Shown piece by piece: positions 10,765-23,025 of a DNA stretch of 64,000 bases; within the stretch, counting starts at the first letter, position 1, and every line of letters starts with the position of its first letter. The stretch is taken from NCBI RefSeq assembly GCF_004210375.1, contig NC_134825.1:1798001-1862000 (forward strand), written 5' to 3'. A program made the position numbers and the translations under genes. This DNA comes from Tachypleus tridentatus (Eukaryota; Arthropoda; Merostomata; Xiphosura; Limulidae). A model generated the notes under the pieces. It saw only the letters and a list, made by a program, of their open reading frames with translations. It was not told the DNA's origin and ran no database searches.

Positions 10765-13700
10765 GTAATTTGTAAATTATAAAAGGTTATAGATTTTTTA
10801 TAAAAATTATTAACTAGTTCTAACAATCTCTTTTGTGAAGATCAACCTGAAGAAATTCATTACAAATTTGTAGACTAATCTACAAGAATGAATATAGTAC
10901 AAGTTGAATAATTCTGTTAAATCAGCTGTGGTGTAATGAATGTATCATATTCAATGTTTGATTCCTGGACATCAATCTCAGATGATACATTGTATTATAA
11001 TTGTATGCACTCAAATAATCTGAACAATTTTGGCACAATTAACAAGTATTTATTTAACATGTACGTTTTATTACTATGACTAATGTAGTCTTGTGCTATA
11101 ATTAAGAAATATTACTATCATATTCATATATTTTGTTTATTGTTGTCAGTAACTGGGTTTTAAGTTAAAGACAAATTTGTAAGGCACATATTAGGTAAAA
11201 GTTTAAACATATAAAGTTTCATCTGCATCATAGTTTGTAAACACATTTCAAGCATTAAGTAGATATGTATAGATTGACAGTAACAAATTGTTAAGAAGTT
11301 TAGATATATTACAGAGTAGTACTGCAGTAAATATGGAACTGATCAGGTTCAAAATGTAGATATTTGAATATTTTTAACAGACATGCTTAACATTTAAGCT
11401 ACTTCATTAATGATGTATTTTAACAATTGATAAAATACATTATAATTCAAGTTTTTATATTATATAAGTTTTAATATCATAATTTGTAAGAGAAATATTT
11501 ACCCTTTAACAGTGAAACTGTAAAATACATGAGCCCATCTCGGAAAAGGTGCAGGTGTAACAGTGTGTGTGTATAGTAATTCTGAGCTTTCTAATGTATC
11601 TTTAGAAAAACTGGTATAATTTATTTATTAAGGGTATGACTCCATGAGAGTGAACTCTTGTTAAAGCTGTTTTATGAATATTATACACCATATATAATAC
11701 ATCATATATAGTTTGATGGAGTATTAAATGTTATGAATTAATTATTGAATGATATAATTACAATTCAAATGCCCTGAGAGAGTCCTAATGTGTATAAAAG
11801 TAATACTTGTACTTTCATTTTCATTTCCATATGGAATGATGTACAGTTATAAGATTTGGCATATACCTTCTCTGGAAAAAATTATATGATTTTAATATGA
11901 TAGAACTGATATATTACAAAGTTTTGAAAATTTGTTTTGAAAAGTCATAATTTTAAAGTACAATACTTTATTGGCAAATGAAATAACATTTTTGTAAATT
12001 TTGATATGGTCACCTCATCTCACATAAATGGCTGTTCACATTCATTGTGGTTGTCTTTAAATTAAAAAAAACATTTTTCTCATATTACAAGCCTTGTGCT
12101 TCCATGTACCTTACATTCAACTGATTCAGATGTGCCTCACATGCAAAACATTATGCAGTAGTTCTCCACCAATAAGAGTGTTGACAAACTCTCCAGTTTA
12201 TTCTACTGAACAATCATTTCTTGTTTGCTGGTACTCATGTGGTTATATTTAGTTTGTGACTTTTTTTTTTTCCGTGTCTTTGTTTCAGTTTCCCTCAACA
12301 AGTTTAATATTTATTACACAGTAGTTATAATTATAACATAATGCATTATTTCAAAGGGGAATCATTTTATATTTCATTCTGCCAACACAGTTATGTGTGG
12401 TTATTTGTTTTGAATTATAAATTTTAAGTTACTACTTTTGCTGGTTATACACTCTGTCAGCACATTTACAAGGGCTTCAGGTGACAGTACTCTATGGGGA
12501 AATTATCAGTTTTATTTTATCAGGAGACCGATTATTCAATAACCTGATCTTCGTCAGGCCCCAACTCATGTTTGGAGGACCACACACGTTTTGAAATACA
12601 GTCCACCGACTTTGGAATGATAGTATATTCTACTCTTTTGATTTTGGAATAATTTTATTATTAATATTATTATCTTTAGTTACTTGGGTTCCAAAACATA
12701 ACTGTGATAAACTAGTCAATACTTATAGTGAAGTTCAGCTTTGACATTAGGCTTAGTTGTATCTTTGTCTCATGCCCTTTGCTTAGGCTTAACATGGGTC
12801 TTTGTTATTTTAGGATTACCTTTAATTCACCTCACTGGGATATCAGTCATTAGTTCAACTGTATTGTTTATCTTTCATACATTATATCTTGTACATAAGT
12901 TATTGTTTGTACACACTTAATTTTACAAAATAACGTCTATTTTATTTTGTTATTATTTATCATTTATAGTTCTTCATATGAACTTGGTTTGTATTTGAGA
13001 TGGGGTCTACAGAAACTTCTCCCAATATTATTCATACTTTTTGTTAGATTAGGGTTTTTAATTAAGAGTTCAGTGATGTCCTTTGCCCTGTACTGTTTGA
13101 TTAGGCTTAAGACGTGTTAGTTTTTGGTGCACCATGATTCTGTTTGTGTGTTAATTGACAATTAGTTTAAATATTTTGTTTTCTTCAACACATAACATCT
13201 AATACACTTGTTTATTGAAATACTCAATTTCTTAACATTAACAGTATCTTCAGTATTTTATTTTTGTCATTGTTTATAATTCGTACTTACAATTAATTTA
13301 TTTTATAATTTATATTTGTTATTATCAATTTAAGCTGTGAGGGTCCCTTGGGGTAGGGATCCTGTTGGTATTCCTCCTACAATGACTGAATCCATTTCAG
13401 ATGACCTAGATTTTGTCAATTTGTCTCCACTTTATGATGGACTGTCTTTTCAAGCCTCTGGGTGCAGATAACATGGTTGCTTTGTGTCATAAAATGCCAA
13501 ATGCACCCACCCACCCAGGTCTCTGCTGCAGAATCTGCTATGCCTATCTCAGTTGTTTCTTTTAGACATGTTTCACAGGATATTTTCCTGACATTGTTTC
13601 ATGATGATCATTTTTGTCTTTCTTTTAAGAGTGGATACTTGCAAGCTTTGCTCTACACAGGTTTTGTTTTCCTTTAGCTTAGCATACAATCCATTTTACT

Positions 13701-13937
13701 CTCTACCTAGTTTTTGAGCTTTGAACATGTAACTATTGATTCTTACAGGTAATGTTTACCTTCCACCTCTCTTTTTATGCATTCCACTTATATTTCAGGA
13801 TTGTTGTGGGATACTTTCTTCCCTCCATGTGGGGCCATTTGTCATCTTCAGTTTTCTCCCTCCACATGTGGTTTCTTTGTTTCTGAGATCTCCTAGGGTG
13901 GAATGCTATAAATTGATCATCCACCTCTAATAAGGAC
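10765..13937. other. Intron 2, 5' part; no gene seen
   Basis: AT-rich intronic DNA. At about 12155-12180 a segment matches, in reverse complement, the ACTCTTATTGGTGGAGTGTT module of the dispersed repeat family found at 21350 and 41210. From about 13400 the sequence turns C/T-rich, and TCCATGTGGGGCCATTTGTC near 13826 resembles the minisatellite unit that begins just downstream. Confidence 0.45.
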
Positions 13938-16900
13938 TTATGATCAGTTATTTGTCTTCACATGGGGTATCTGTGATGCTATGTTCAGTTATCTGTCTTC
14001 ACGTGGGGTATCTGTGATGCCATGTTCAGTTATTTGTCTTCACGTGGGGTATCTGTGATGCCATGTTCAGTTATTTGTCTTCGTGGGGTATCTTTGATGC
14101 CATGTTCAGTTATTTGTCTTCACGTGGGGTATCTTTGATGCCATGTTCAGTTATTTGTCTTCACGTGGGGTATCTTTGATGCCATGTTCAGTTATTTGTC
14201 TTCACATGGGGTATCTGTGATGCTATGTTCAGTTATCTGTCTTCACGTGGGGTATCTGTGATGCCATGTTCAGTTATTTGTCTTCACGTGGGGTATCTGT
14301 GATGCCATGCTCAGTTATTTGTCTTCACGTGGGGTATCTTTGATGCCATGTTCAGTTATTTGTCTTCACGTGGGGTATCTTTGATGCCATGTTCAGTTAT
14401 TTGTCTTCACGTGGGGTATCTTTGATGCCATGTTCAGTTATTTGTCTTCACGTGGGGTATCTTTGATGCCATGTTCAGTTATTTGTCTTCACGTGGGGTA
14501 TCTGTGATGCCATGTTCAGTTATTTGTCTTCACGTGGGGTATCTGTGATGCCATGTTCAGTTATTTGTCTTCCGTGGGGTATCTGTGATGTGTTCAGTTA
14601 TTTGTCTTCACGTGGGGTATCTGTGATGCTATGTTCAGTTATCTGTCTTCACGTGGGGTATCTGTGATGCCATGTTCAGTTATTTGTCTTCACGGGGTAT
14701 CTGTGATGCCATGTTCAGTTATTTGTCTTCACGTGGGGTATCTGTGATGCCATGTTCAGTTATTTGTCTTCACGTGGGGTATCTTTGATGCCATGTTCAG
14801 TTATTTGTCTTCACGTGGGGTATCTTTGATGCCATGTTCAGTTATTTGTCTTCACGTGGGGTATCTTTGATGCCATGTTCAGTTATTTGTCTTCACGTGG
14901 GGTATCTGTGATGCCATGTTCAGTTATTTGTCTTCACGTGGGGTATCTGTGATGTGTTCAGTTATTTGTCTTCACGTGGGGTATCTGTGATGCTATGTTC
15001 AGTTATCTGTCTTCACGTGGGGTATCTGTGATGCCATGTTCAGTTATTTGTCTTCACGTGGGGTATCTGTGATGCTATGTTCAGTTATCTGTCTTCACGT
15101 GGGGTATCTGTGATGCCATGTTCAGTTATTTGTCTTCACGTGGGGTATCTGTGATGCCATGTTCAGTTATTTGTCTTCACGTGGGGTATCTGTGATGCCA
15201 TGTTCAGTTATTTGTCTTCACGTGGGGTATCTGTGATGCCATGTTCAGTTATTTGTCTTCACGTGGGGTATCTGTGATGCCATGTTCAGTTATTTGTCTT
15301 CGCATGGGGTATCTGTGATGCCATGTTCAGTTATTTGTCTTCACGGGGTATCTGTGATGTGTTCAGTTATTTGTCTTCACGTGGGGTATCTGTGATGTGT
15401 TCAGTTATTTGTCTTCATGGGGTATCTGTGATGCCATGTTCAGTTATTTGTCTTCACGTGGGGTATCTGTGATGCCATGTTCAGTTATTTGTCTTCATTG
15501 GGGTATCTGTGATGCCATGTTCAGTTATTTGTCTTCCATGGGGTATCTGTGATGCCATGTTCAGTTATTTGTCTTCACGGGGTATCTGTGATGTGTTCAG
15601 TTATTTGTCTTCACGTGGGGTATCTGTGATGCTATGTTCAGTTATCTGTCTTCACATGGGGTATCTGTGATGCCATGTTCAGTTATTTGTCTTCACGTGG
15701 GGTATCTGTGATGCCATGTTCAGTTATTTGTCTTCACGTGGGGTATCTGTGATGCCATGTTCAGTTATTTGTCTTCACGTGGGGTATCTGTGATGCCATG
15801 TTCAGTTATTTGTCTTCGTGGGGTATCTGTGATGCCATGTTCAGTTATTTGTCTTCACGTGGGGTATCTTTGATGCCATGTTCAGTTATTTGTCTTCACG
15901 TGGGGTATCTGTGATGCCATGTTCAGTTATTTGTCTTCATGGGGTATCTGTGATGTGTTCAGTTATTTGTCTTCATGGGGTATCTGTAATGCTATGTTCA
16001 GTTATCTGTCTTCACGTGGGGTATCTGTGATGCCATGTTCAGTTATTTGTCTTCACGTGGGGTATCTGTGATGCTATGTTCAGTTATCTGTCTTCACGTG
16101 GGGTATCTGTGATGCCATGTTCAGTTATTTGTCTTCGCATGGGGTATCTGTGATGCCATGTTCAGTTATTTGTCTTCATTGGGGTATCTGTGATGCCATG
16201 TTCAGTTATTTGTCTTCACGTGGGGTATCTGTGATGCCATGTTCAGTTATTTGTCTTCACGTGGGGTATCTGTGATGCCATGTTCAGTTATTTGTCTTCA
16301 CGTGGGGTATCTGTGATGCCATGTTCAGTTATTTGTCTTCACGTGGGGTATCTGTGATGCCATGTTCAGTTATTTGTCTTCACGTGGGGTATCTGTGATG
16401 CCATGTTCAGTTATTTGTCTTCACGTGGGGTATCTGTGATGTGTTCAGTTATTTGTCTTCACGTGGGGTATCTGTGATGCCATGTTCAGTTATTTGTCTT
16501 CCATGGGGTATCTGTGATGCTATGTTCAGTTATTTGTCTTCACGTGGGGTATCTGTGATGCTATGTTCAGTTATTTGTCTTCACGTGGGGTATCTGTGAT
16601 GCCATGTTCAGTTATTTGTCTTTGGGGTATCTGTGATGCCATGTTCAGTTATTTGTCTTCACGTGGGGTATCTGTGATGCCATGTTCAGTTATTTGTCTT
16701 CCATGTTGGGGTATCTGTGATGCTATGTTCAGTTATCTGTCTTCCGTGGGGTATCTGTGATGCTATGTTCAGTTATCTGTCTTCACGTGGGGTATCTGTG
16801 ATGTTTAGTTATGTTCAGTTATGTTCAGTTATTTGTCTTCCGTGGGGTATCTGTGATGCCATGTTCAGTTGTATCTGTGATGCCATGTTCAGTTATTTGT

Positions 16901-17066
16901 CTTCACGTGGGGTATCTGTGATGCTGAGTTCAGTTATTTGTCTTCACGTGGGGTATCTGTGATGCTGAGTTCAGTTATTTGTCTTCACGTGGGGTATTTG
17001 TGAGGCTATGTTCAGTTTTTTTTGTCTTCATGTGGGGTATCTGTGATGCTATGTTCAGTTTTTGTT
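13938..17066. repeat. Minisatellite, ~41-bp unit, roughly 75 copies
   Basis: A head-to-tail array of ATGTTCAGTTATTTGTCTTC plus ACGTGGGGTATCTGTGATGCC. Recurrent variants are CTGTGATG/CTTTGATG, CACG/CACA, loss of the ACG or GCCAT portion, and a linked pair (GATGCT followed by TTATCTGTC). Units become more disordered after 16600. Because 41 is not a multiple of 3, open frames inside the array shift between units and are not genes. It lies in intron 2. Confidence 0.95.
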
Positions 17067-17556
17067 TGCTCTTTTTTTTGAAATTTAATTTTGAAACATT
17101 ATCTTTATTTATTTTACATGTCTGGCACTTTTCTGTTCTGTGGTGGAACTGATCAATCCATAACTAATCAACATCCAAGAATTCATGGTGAATGGACAAA
17201 CCTATGGTATAATATTTGTAATAAAATAACATAAAGATTTGTCTGTAAATATATTGAGTATTTGTTTTGAATGGTCCTTGTGTAAAGTAATATTCATGTT
17301 ATTATTAAAAATACTTTTCCTCATATAAAAAAAAAATAAAACTTTCCTTTGTGTAATCCTTTAAACCTCTTGAATGCATGTTTTTAACTGTTATTTTCTT
17401 TACCCTAACTCAAAATTGGGTCAGTGAATTTGACCAACCCAGCAACCACCAAACAATATTGAAATAAATCTAAATTACTTTTTTCTTTTGAGAATAAATT
17501 GTAATGTGAGAATATATTTGTTTATCCTAACTAGCTCTATGTTTGTCACATTAGAC
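17067..17556. other. Intron 2 spacer; no gene seen
   Basis: AT-rich sequence between the minisatellite and the hAT relic. Nothing recognised. Confidence 0.5.
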
Positions 17557-17648
17557 CAGCTGTTCTCATACTTTTTGGTCTGAGGACTCTCTACACTTCT
17601 AAAAATGATTGAGGACCCCCAAAGAGCTTTTATATATGAGGTTATATA

Positions 17649-17726
17649 CAGGGTGTCCAGAAAGTCTCTGTGCAGTTTTGTATGTTAATAAATATGTAAG
17701 TGCACAGTGACTTTCTGAACACCCTG
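17649..17726. mobile_element. Mariner-derived mini-MITE, copy C (78 bp)
   Basis: The ends CAGGGTGTCCAGAAAGTCTC and (inverted) CAGGGTGTTCAGAAAGTCAC are flanked by TA at 17647-17648 and 17727-17728. The interior is reduced to about 35 bases, matching the terminal portions of copies A and B in opposite orientation. It is an extreme deletion derivative inserted in the tail of the hAT relic. Confidence 0.85.
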
Positions 17727-18248
17727 TATATTGATATTTACTATATAAGAAATTATAACTGAGAACTTTTAAAAATATTTATTAATTCATTTAAAAATAA
17801 CAATAAACCCATTACATGTTAAACATAACATTTTTTTTATGAAAAATAACTTTATTTTCCAAGACTAAAAACATTTTTAGTGAGAAGTGGCATTGTTTTA
17901 CATTTTTGCAAATTTCTTTAATATTTGGCTTAATTGGATTCTCATATCTGCTTTTGCATTCATTCTGTTGCAATATGTTGTTTTGGTTGAAGTATGTTAG
18001 GAAAATCCAGCCTCGCACACACATATATGTAGTTGTATTTTAACAGCTTTTTCAGATAATTGTGGATATTTTCTTTCATAATACACCAAAACTCAAGAAG
18101 TGGTAGTTTCTCAAAGGTTAGTTGCAATGTGGAAACCATGTCAATGAACTTTTCTTATTATGTTACATTAAAATCCATTGGTCTATCTTACACTTTAAGT
18201 GGATCATTTACCTATTTATGATTTTGTAATACCATGCATTGGTCATTT

Positions 18249-18561
18249 GGAAAATATTGGTTCACTGAATTATGCAGATCTTCTAAATGTTGACAAATTT
18301 CATAATACAATATAAAAAAAAATCATTCATTAATATCACCACCAGTCTCGTCAAAAAAGCCTTTAAGTATTATGAAGCTGTCAAGCTCATAATGGTGGAT
18401 ATAATGGTGGAAAATATTGGTTCACTGAATTATGCAGATCTTCTAAATGTTGACAAATTTCATAATACAATATAAAAAAAAAAACATTCATTAATATCAC
18501 CACCAGTCTCAAAAAAGCCTTTAAGTATTATGAAGCTGTCAAGCTCATAATGGTGGATATA
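18249..18561. repeat. 160-bp tandem duplication within the hAT relic
   Basis: The segment starting GGAAAATATTGGTTCACTGA at 18249 repeats at 18409. The copies differ only in the length of an A-run and a 3-base GTC deletion, so the duplication is much younger than the relic that carries it. Confidence 0.92.
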
Positions 18562-19650
18562 AGTTGTCTAAAATTCTAATTTTTGCTTAAAGGCTTGGAT
18601 TTATCATTGGCAATAAATACTGTTAGCTGTTTTCTTTGAAGTGACAGGCTCACTTTGTTCATTTTCAACAAAATGTCTGCCAAATACGTAAGTCAGAATA
18701 ACCATAGTTTGTCTGTCAGTTGTTCTTTCAAGTAAAGAAAGCAGCTGGTTCAGCTTGCAACTCAATCACACGAGTGCTTTTCCTTGAGACAACCATCATA
18801 CTTCTGTATACAGCACTAATGCTTTTCCAAACTTCCCATTTCACCACACAGAATATTAAAATGATGTGTACTTAAGAGTCAAGATTTAATAAAATAAATA
18901 ATTTTTACTGCTTCATCAAGGATATTCTTAAGTAAAACTGGCATTTTATTTTTTATTGTGTGTGGCAGTGAAGAATACAATGACTGCTAGTACAGTTTGG
19001 TGTCACTGCCTTGATTCATGCTAAGGTGCCAGCAGTTTTATCCACCATTGCTTTTGCACCATCTGTGCAAACTTCAACACAGTTGTTCCAGGATAAACCA
19101 TGAGATAAAAAAAATGTTATTTAACACTTTGAATATTTCAGCACGAGTTGTGTTTGTTGGCAAGAATTTACATAAAAGATCTCCAATGGTTAGTTGGTGC
19201 TGATACTGGACAAATTCAAACAAAACAGCAAGTCTAGCCATGACTGTAGATTTATCCATTTGTAAGGCAAAAGTACAATTCTACAGATGTTTAAAATATT
19301 CAGTTCCTCTTTCTTTGAACTCTGAATGATTGGTCTCAAAATAATGCTGCAACTTAACTGGCACCATAATACTATTTGAAAATTTTCTGTTGCATAAGAC
19401 ACAATAAGGTGAATTATTAACATCTATAAAGCCAAGGGAAGGATAGCTTTTATCGTATTTTTTGTTTCTCATTTATAGCTTTGCCCAGTTTCTTTGGAGA
19501 AGATTCCTCCCTTCCATGAACCAGATAACTTTCTGATATGTCAGTTTCATCTTTTTTAGCATCTTTACACGTATACAGTGTAGCTGTGGGTTGAGAAAGC
19601 ATGTCTTCTAATCTCCCTTTTATAAGCCTATGATCCATTCTTAAATATAA

Positions 19651-21763
19651 AAAAAATATTTTATAAATTTCATTTATCTTAGAATCAGATATAATCAAAT
19701 TATAAAATAATAAGTTTTAGATAAAATTTAAAACTTTAGAAAAGTAATCTTAACATATTCATTTATTCTTTCCACAGTTACCACAAGTAGTTGGCTTTTC
19801 CAATTGTAGAAGTTTTTCTTGTTCCATACCTCATATTCTAGTTTCTTTGGGTAATGTATTTTTAACTCCATCTATTCTCCTCCTTGAATGCATGTAAGGG
19901 AGTTTTCTGTTATCCATGCCATTATAGTTCATTGTCTTGCAGCTAGTGAGATTCTAACACAGGTGGGGAATTTAATTTATATGGAGATAGATTTCCCAAT
20001 GGATTTAGAACATTTGTGATCTTTTCAGATGCTGCATGATTCGTGGTCCTTTGCTAGGGTTTCTTTGGAATTTCCATTGTATTTTTTACATTTTTCTTCT
20101 TTTGGATTGTTTCTCTTATCTGATGCTAATCTGTAACATTGGGGGTGTGATTTGATCAGTAGGAGATTTCAGGACAATTCTACAAATAAGTCTTATTACT
20201 TTAATACTCTGGCACTTCTGCCAGTCTAATGTGCTTTAGATCACTCTATTTCTCTTCTCCAGATTTTACTCTGAGAATGCACCTTCCTTCCTGCATTTCA
20301 GCCTTGTTGTATGTTGGAAGTACTTCCTCTTACAAGCACTGGGACAAAACCTTGTACATTCATCTCCTATTCTTTATGTTGGGTAGCTGTTTCTTTGTTT
20401 TTGGGATACCATCATTCACCTGTTACCATCTTTCAATCTTGGTGAGACTATGATTAGGTAATATACCATATTGTGTGTGTGTATATATACTTGTTCTTCT
20501 ATCTGTGTTGTGAGCCATGATAGAGGTACTTCCAGATTAATATGGTTCTTCCTCTTACACTATTTATCAATGATTTTATTATACTGAGGGTTCATAGATT
20601 GGAAGGTGTGAGGTCCCTTCCAGTCTGACGACCTTAAGGTGAACATGGTATGATTTTCTTTCCAACTCCCACCAGTTGGCTGGGTTTTGGATTATAGTTA
20701 ACGTGTTGTCAGTATGATACTGTTTCCTATTGCTGGATGGATATCAGTTCCCAATTGTGGATTGTAATTAATTTACTGATGGTATAATACTTATCCTACC
20801 CCTACATGGATATTAGTTCCTTGAGGCCTGGGTTTTTGATGTAGCTGATTTGTTGTGTATGGTTTATCACATCCTAGCCACTTTACATTGGAGGTTCATC
20901 CTTTTACTTTCATCCTTATTGATGTACTCTATGGGGTTGAAATTCCAGTATTATGTGGTTCAGATCTCTATCCAATCATTGTTCTCTCCCTTTTGGATGT
21001 GCTTCTCCTGGTTTTTGCTCATGTCTGTGATACCTCTTTCTTTCTTTCCATGCTGGGTGAAAAGTATGCCTGGTGCTATCTCCCTCTAGTGTGAGGATCT
21101 ATCCTTTTCAACACTTTTGAAAGATGCTCCCTTTTTTCCCTTGCACCAGTTTCTCCACCTATTCATTGTTGGTTTTTAGCTATTTATGTGAGTGGAGATA
21201 ATTTACTATTATTGGAAGTTATAATTTTTTTATATTTAAAATATATGCTGGGTGGTACTTATCTTGCACTTTCCATCTTTCTTTCTCATTGAAACCAGTG
21301 CTTCCATTTTCTGCCCAAGCTCAAAGTGCATTTTGGGAGTGTCACACTCTTATTGGTGGAGTGTTGTTGCATGATGATTTGTGTGTGAGATGCATTTGAA
21401 TAAGTTGGTTGTAAAGTATGTTGGATCTCAAGGCTTGCAGCATGGAAGAAAAAGTTTTTTTGCACATATAGGGCAGCATTGAATTATGTGAAAGGAGGTT
21501 AGTACCTATTGCAAATAAATTTCAGTGTAGCAAAATTATAACATTTATATATAGTAATTATAGATCTGATAATGATATGTTATTATAAACGGATAACTCT
21601 GTAATCCTTATAAATTTAATAGAAGTCGTGGAAGTAGTGACATTTGTCAGAATATGAACTTGTCACATGGTGAATGTTATTTTACAAATTGTCACTAGAT
21701 GACAGATATTACATAATAATTTACAATTCTCTAAGTGGCATATAAGTGTTTGTTTTACTAGTA
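19651..21763. repeat. Intron 2 stretch with dispersed-family fragments
   Basis: No gene seen. From about 20100 to 21560 the sequence belongs to a degenerate dispersed family. Diagnostic modules are TTCCCAATTGTGGATTGTAA (20747), CACTCTTATTGGTGGAGTGT (21346) and a terminal AAATTTCAGTGTAGCAAAAT (about 21516). The same modules occur near 25700, 35980, 36160 and 41090-41400. Short open frames here have no family likeness. Confidence 0.5.
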
Positions 21764-23025
21764 TCAGGTAATCCCTTAAGTAATGTCCAATTTTAGGTTC
21801 AAAAAAAGAGAAAGGATTTTAACTGCTTTTAATGCTATTTAATCAATAATGTATGTTTCATTAATATTAATCATTTCCTATCACTGGTTTACAAGCTTTT
21901 GAATGCCATTTCTATATATAAAATTATTGGAGTTTGGAGGAAAAGAATGTAGAAAGGGTAGTTTTGACATCTTTATGTGTTCTAAGTGCTTTTCCATCAA
22001 GATAGTTCTGCAAACTTTGTAATAGATGATAATCAGATGTAGCAAGGTCTGGAGAATAAGGAGGATGTGAAAGTTTCTCCCAGTCTAGCTATTCAATCTT
22101 TGTAGATGTGATCCTTGCTGTATAGGACCATGCATTATCCTGGTGTAACACAACACCTTTGCGATTCATCAAAGCTGGCCTCTTTTATTTCAGTGAGACA
22201 TTCAAGCGCTTTAACTGTTGACAGTAGAAGTCTGATGTAATTGTTACATTGAGTGGCAGCAACTCAAAGTGGATAACACCGACAGAATCTCACCAAATAC
22301 TTAACAATACTTTCCTGCGGTGGAGGTCCATTTTGGGTTGAGCTTTAATCAGTTTACCTGCACTGAGCCATTGTCAGCAGTGCTTAACATTTTTATAATA
22401 TATCCATTTTTTATCTCAAGTCACTAACCTGTCCAAAAAAGGTGAGTTACATTTAAGAAAGTGTAAATGTCCACTCTTGCTCTAAGGTTGGCTCCTGTGA
22501 AATCATGAGGTATCCATTTTCCAAGTTTTGACACCTTTTCAAGCTATTGAATGGGTTGAATTAAGCTTCTGTGCTAGTTCTTCAACTGTTACAGCGCAAT
22601 CTTCATCAAGTGCAGCCAGCAGCAAGTCATCATTAAACTCAACAGGACGACCTGAATGTGGTGCATTGCTTAAGCTGTAATCACCTGATCTGAAGTTCTT
22701 AAACCACCTTCAACATTTTCTTTCATTAAGATATTTTGTATTATAAACACCTTGAATGTTTAGTGTAGTTTCTGCTGCACTATTGCCTTTTTTAAACTCA
22801 TAAAGCATTATATACCTAATATGCTCCTCAGACACATCCATCTTCATAAGGGTTTATTTGACTAATGATCTGAAAATGTAGAGTTGGGTGAGTTTCTTTT
22901 ATTTTTCTGAATATTTTTATACATGTCCTACGACATATTTTATTCATTAAAACCTTCTACAAAGATAGAAATGATGATTCACTTTCTGTATTAAATTTTC
23001 GGACATTACTTATGGGAAGACCTGA
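21764..23025 (-). mobile_element. Full-length dead mariner element, 1262 bp
   Basis: Imperfect ~25-bp terminal inverted repeats (left TCAGGTAATCCCTTAAGTAA; right read inward TCAGGTCTTCCCATAAGTAA) are flanked by TA on both sides. The length is the normal mariner size. The transposase lies on the - strand. Confidence 0.9.
21840..22847 (-). pseudogene. Mariner transposase relic retaining the DD34D positions
   Basis: It starts at the ATG near 22847 (MKMDVSEEHIRYIMLYEFKK, the first HTH). The linker and second HTH region follow (PHSGRPVEFNDDLLLAALDE). VT, stop, DKKWIYY is the first catalytic Asp, in place of the usual TGDEKW. LHQDNAW is the second Asp, and HPPYSPDLATSDYHLL the third. Several in-frame stops and at least one frameshift disable it. 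All three catalytic Asp can still be read, so it is older than, but more complete than, the mariner at 2570. Confidence 0.85.

Larger units (their letters stand above)
17557..19650 (-). pseudogene. hAT transposase relic, BED-finger (ZBED5/SCAND3-like) type
   Basis: On the - strand a BED-type zinc finger comes first, at 19281-19472 (KYDKSYPSLGF...CVLCNRKF...LQHYFETNH). Next is the first-Asp block (MDKSTVMARLAVLFEFVQ, near 19200-19259), then VCTDGAKAMVDKTAGTLA near 19020-19075 (second Asp), then a stop-bearing remnant of the TEVRWLSRG motif (YTEV, stop, WLSQGK) near 18790. C-terminal dimerisation-like sequence (PLLEFWCIMKENIHNY) follows near 18080. Many stops and frameshifts show it is dead. 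The 3' end at 17557 starts CAGCTGTTCTCATACTTTTT, which looks like a hAT terminal repeat; the matching 5' end was not found. A mariner MITE sits inside its tail, and a 160-bp segment is tandemly duplicated within it. Confidence 0.75.

Noticed and set aside
16563..16962. Two overlapping ORFs with repeated MFSYLSSRGVSV-like peptides
   Set aside because: Chance frames in the 41-bp array, where the frame shifts from unit to unit.
13938..17066. CRISPR-like array
   Set aside because: Direct head-to-tail repeats with no unique spacers, in an intron of an animal gene. The same applies to the other arrays.
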